Of a stretch of DNA of 6,354 nt, positions 5,700 to 6,354 are shown one piece after another; the first letter of the stretch is position 1; each line of letters begins with the position of its first letter. The DNA lies in assembly GCA_037439945.1 (NCBI GenBank), contig JBBIVA010000155.1:1-6354 (forward strand), read 5' to 3'. The translations under genes and the position numbers were made by a program. Below the pieces are notes generated by a model. The model made no database searches, had not been told where the DNA came from, and saw only the letters and a list, made by a program, of their open reading frames with translations. The stretch is from CALEUX01 sp037439945 (lineage in GTDB: Bacteria; Bacteroidota; Bacteroidia; Bacteroidales; Marinilabiliaceae).

Positions 5700-6149
5700 A
5701 TGATCGAAGTAATCTTAAAAGAAGATGTGGCCACTCTTGGCCATAAAAACGATATTGTTAGGGTAAAACCAGGATACGGAAGAAATTATTTGATCCCAAA
5801 GGGTTTGGCTGTTTTGGCAACGGAATCGGCCCTTAAAGTGAATTCTGAAAACAAAAGGCAAAGAGCTCATAAAGAAGAAAAAATTCGCCTTGAAGCGGTT
5901 GCTTTATCCGGTAAACTTGAAGGTAAAAAAATTACCATTGGTGCTAAAACAAGTTCAACAGGTAAAATTTTTGGATCTGTAAACAATATCCAGATTGCTG
6001 AAGCCCTTGAAAAGGATGGTTTCAGCATTGAACGTAAAAACATCACAATTAAAGATGACCAGGTGAAAGAGGTTGGAACCTATACCGCTACTGTTAAACT
6101 GCATCGTGATGTTAAAGTTAATATTGAATTTGAGGTAGTTCCTGAATAA
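5700..6149 (+). CDS. rplI: 50S ribosomal protein bL9
   Basis: This 149-residue protein is full-length bL9, a two-domain protein at the base of the L1 stalk that binds 23S rRNA. The N-terminal rRNA-binding domain has the signature GHKNDIVRVKPGYGRNYLIP (14-33) followed by KGLAVLAT. A long charged helix runs from about 42 to 75 (SENKRQRAHKEEKIRLEA). The C-terminal domain contains STGKIFGSV (86-94) and GTYTATVKLHRDV (126-138). It closes the rpsF operon, 17 bases after rpsR, and is the only gene here with a strong SD. An intrinsic terminator follows about 50 bases after its stop. Confidence 0.96.
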   Translation: MIEVILKEDVATLGHKNDIVRVKPGYGRNYLIPKGLAVLATESALKVNSENKRQRAHKEEKIRLEAVALSGKLEGKKITIGAKTSSTGKIFGSVNNIQIAEALEKDGFSIERKNITIKDDQVKEVGTYTATVKLHRDVKVNIEFEVVPE

Positions 6150-6197
6150 TTAGTTTTTTTATAAACAATAGATTGCATTTTTCAAACAAACAGCTAA

Positions 6198-6224
6198 AAG
6201 CCCGGTATTACCGGGCTTCTTGTT
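6198..6224 (+). terminator. intrinsic terminator of the rpsF-rpsR-rplI operon, possibly bidirectional
   Basis: AAGCCCGGT (6198-6206) and ACCGGGCTT (6210-6218) form a 9-bp perfect GC-rich stem with a 3-nt loop, followed by CTTGTT on the + strand. Read from the minus strand, the stem is followed by a run of four T (CTTTTAG), so it could also end a convergent gene to the right. Confidence 0.85.
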
Positions 6225-6354
6225 AAAATTCCACACCAAACCTAAAAGCCAGATATAGCTAATTTTTATAAAAGGAGGGTTTAAATTTACCAGGTTGTTT
6301 ACAAATTAAACCCAAAAAAGGTTCTGATAAATTTCAAATTGGCGTAAGATATCC
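6223..6354 (-). pseudogene. possible C-terminal tail of a minus-strand gene, maybe outer-membrane protein
   Basis: On the minus strand a frame ending at TAA 6225-6223 reads LYLAFRFGVEF-stop. This alternates polar and hydrophobic residues and ends in Phe, as the last beta strand of Bacteroidota outer-membrane barrels commonly does. The same frame has TAG at 6261-6259, only 12 codons upstream. Beyond that it is open to the window edge but without recognisable content. Either the gene is broken here, or the tail is a chance reading. The bidirectional terminator just to the left fits a converging gene. The call is weak. Confidence 0.2.

Noticed and set aside
1..6354. CRISPR array, tRNA or rRNA gene
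   Set aside because: No regularly spaced repeats, cloverleaf or rRNA-like sequence was seen on either strand.

Overview
The window looks like chromosomal DNA of a Bacteroidota bacterium, probably an anaerobic or facultative member of the Bacteroidales/Marinilabiliales type. The DNA is AT-rich and most starts have no Shine-Dalgarno (SD) sequence. A TAnnTTTG promoter box lies before rpsF, and the rpsF-rpsR-rplI order and protein sequences fit the phylum. The family assignments come from motif reading alone; no database search was possible.

The left third (1 to about 1210) is a graveyard of accessory DNA. A small glycine-rich gene is cut by an in-frame TGA. It is followed by a zeta-toxin-like P-loop kinase gene broken by three frameshifts and missing its 3' end. 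At about 866-870 the kinase remnant runs directly into the N-terminal arm-binding domain of a tyrosine recombinase on the opposite strand, which has lost its catalytic domain. An 11-bp perfect inverted repeat lies just upstream of the recombinase start. From 1208 to 1586 there is no gene, only candidate promoter and hairpin elements.

The middle (1587-4911) is a tight three-gene operon on the + strand. nfnA (FAD/NAD-binding, [2Fe-2S]) and nfnB (FAD/NADPH, two [4Fe-4S] motifs) form an NADH-dependent ferredoxin:NADP+ oxidoreductase-type flavoprotein pair. Twelve bases further on is a dihydroorotate-dehydrogenase-like flavoprotein that lacks the catalytic cysteine loop. Because NfnA is a PyrK paralogue and the third protein is a PyrD paralogue, the operon can be read as an Nfn complex carrying an extra, altered PyrD-like partner. 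This is the most interesting biological hypothesis in the window.

The right part (5014-6224) is the ribosomal protein operon rpsF-rpsR-rplI (bS6, bS18, bL9), with a recognisable promoter and a strong terminator that could work in both directions. rpsR and especially rplI have good SD sequences, which is unusual for this phylum and notable because bS6 and bS18 help sequester the anti-SD in Bacteroidota ribosomes. The last 130 bases hold at most the C-terminal tail of a minus-strand gene, possibly an outer-membrane protein and possibly broken.
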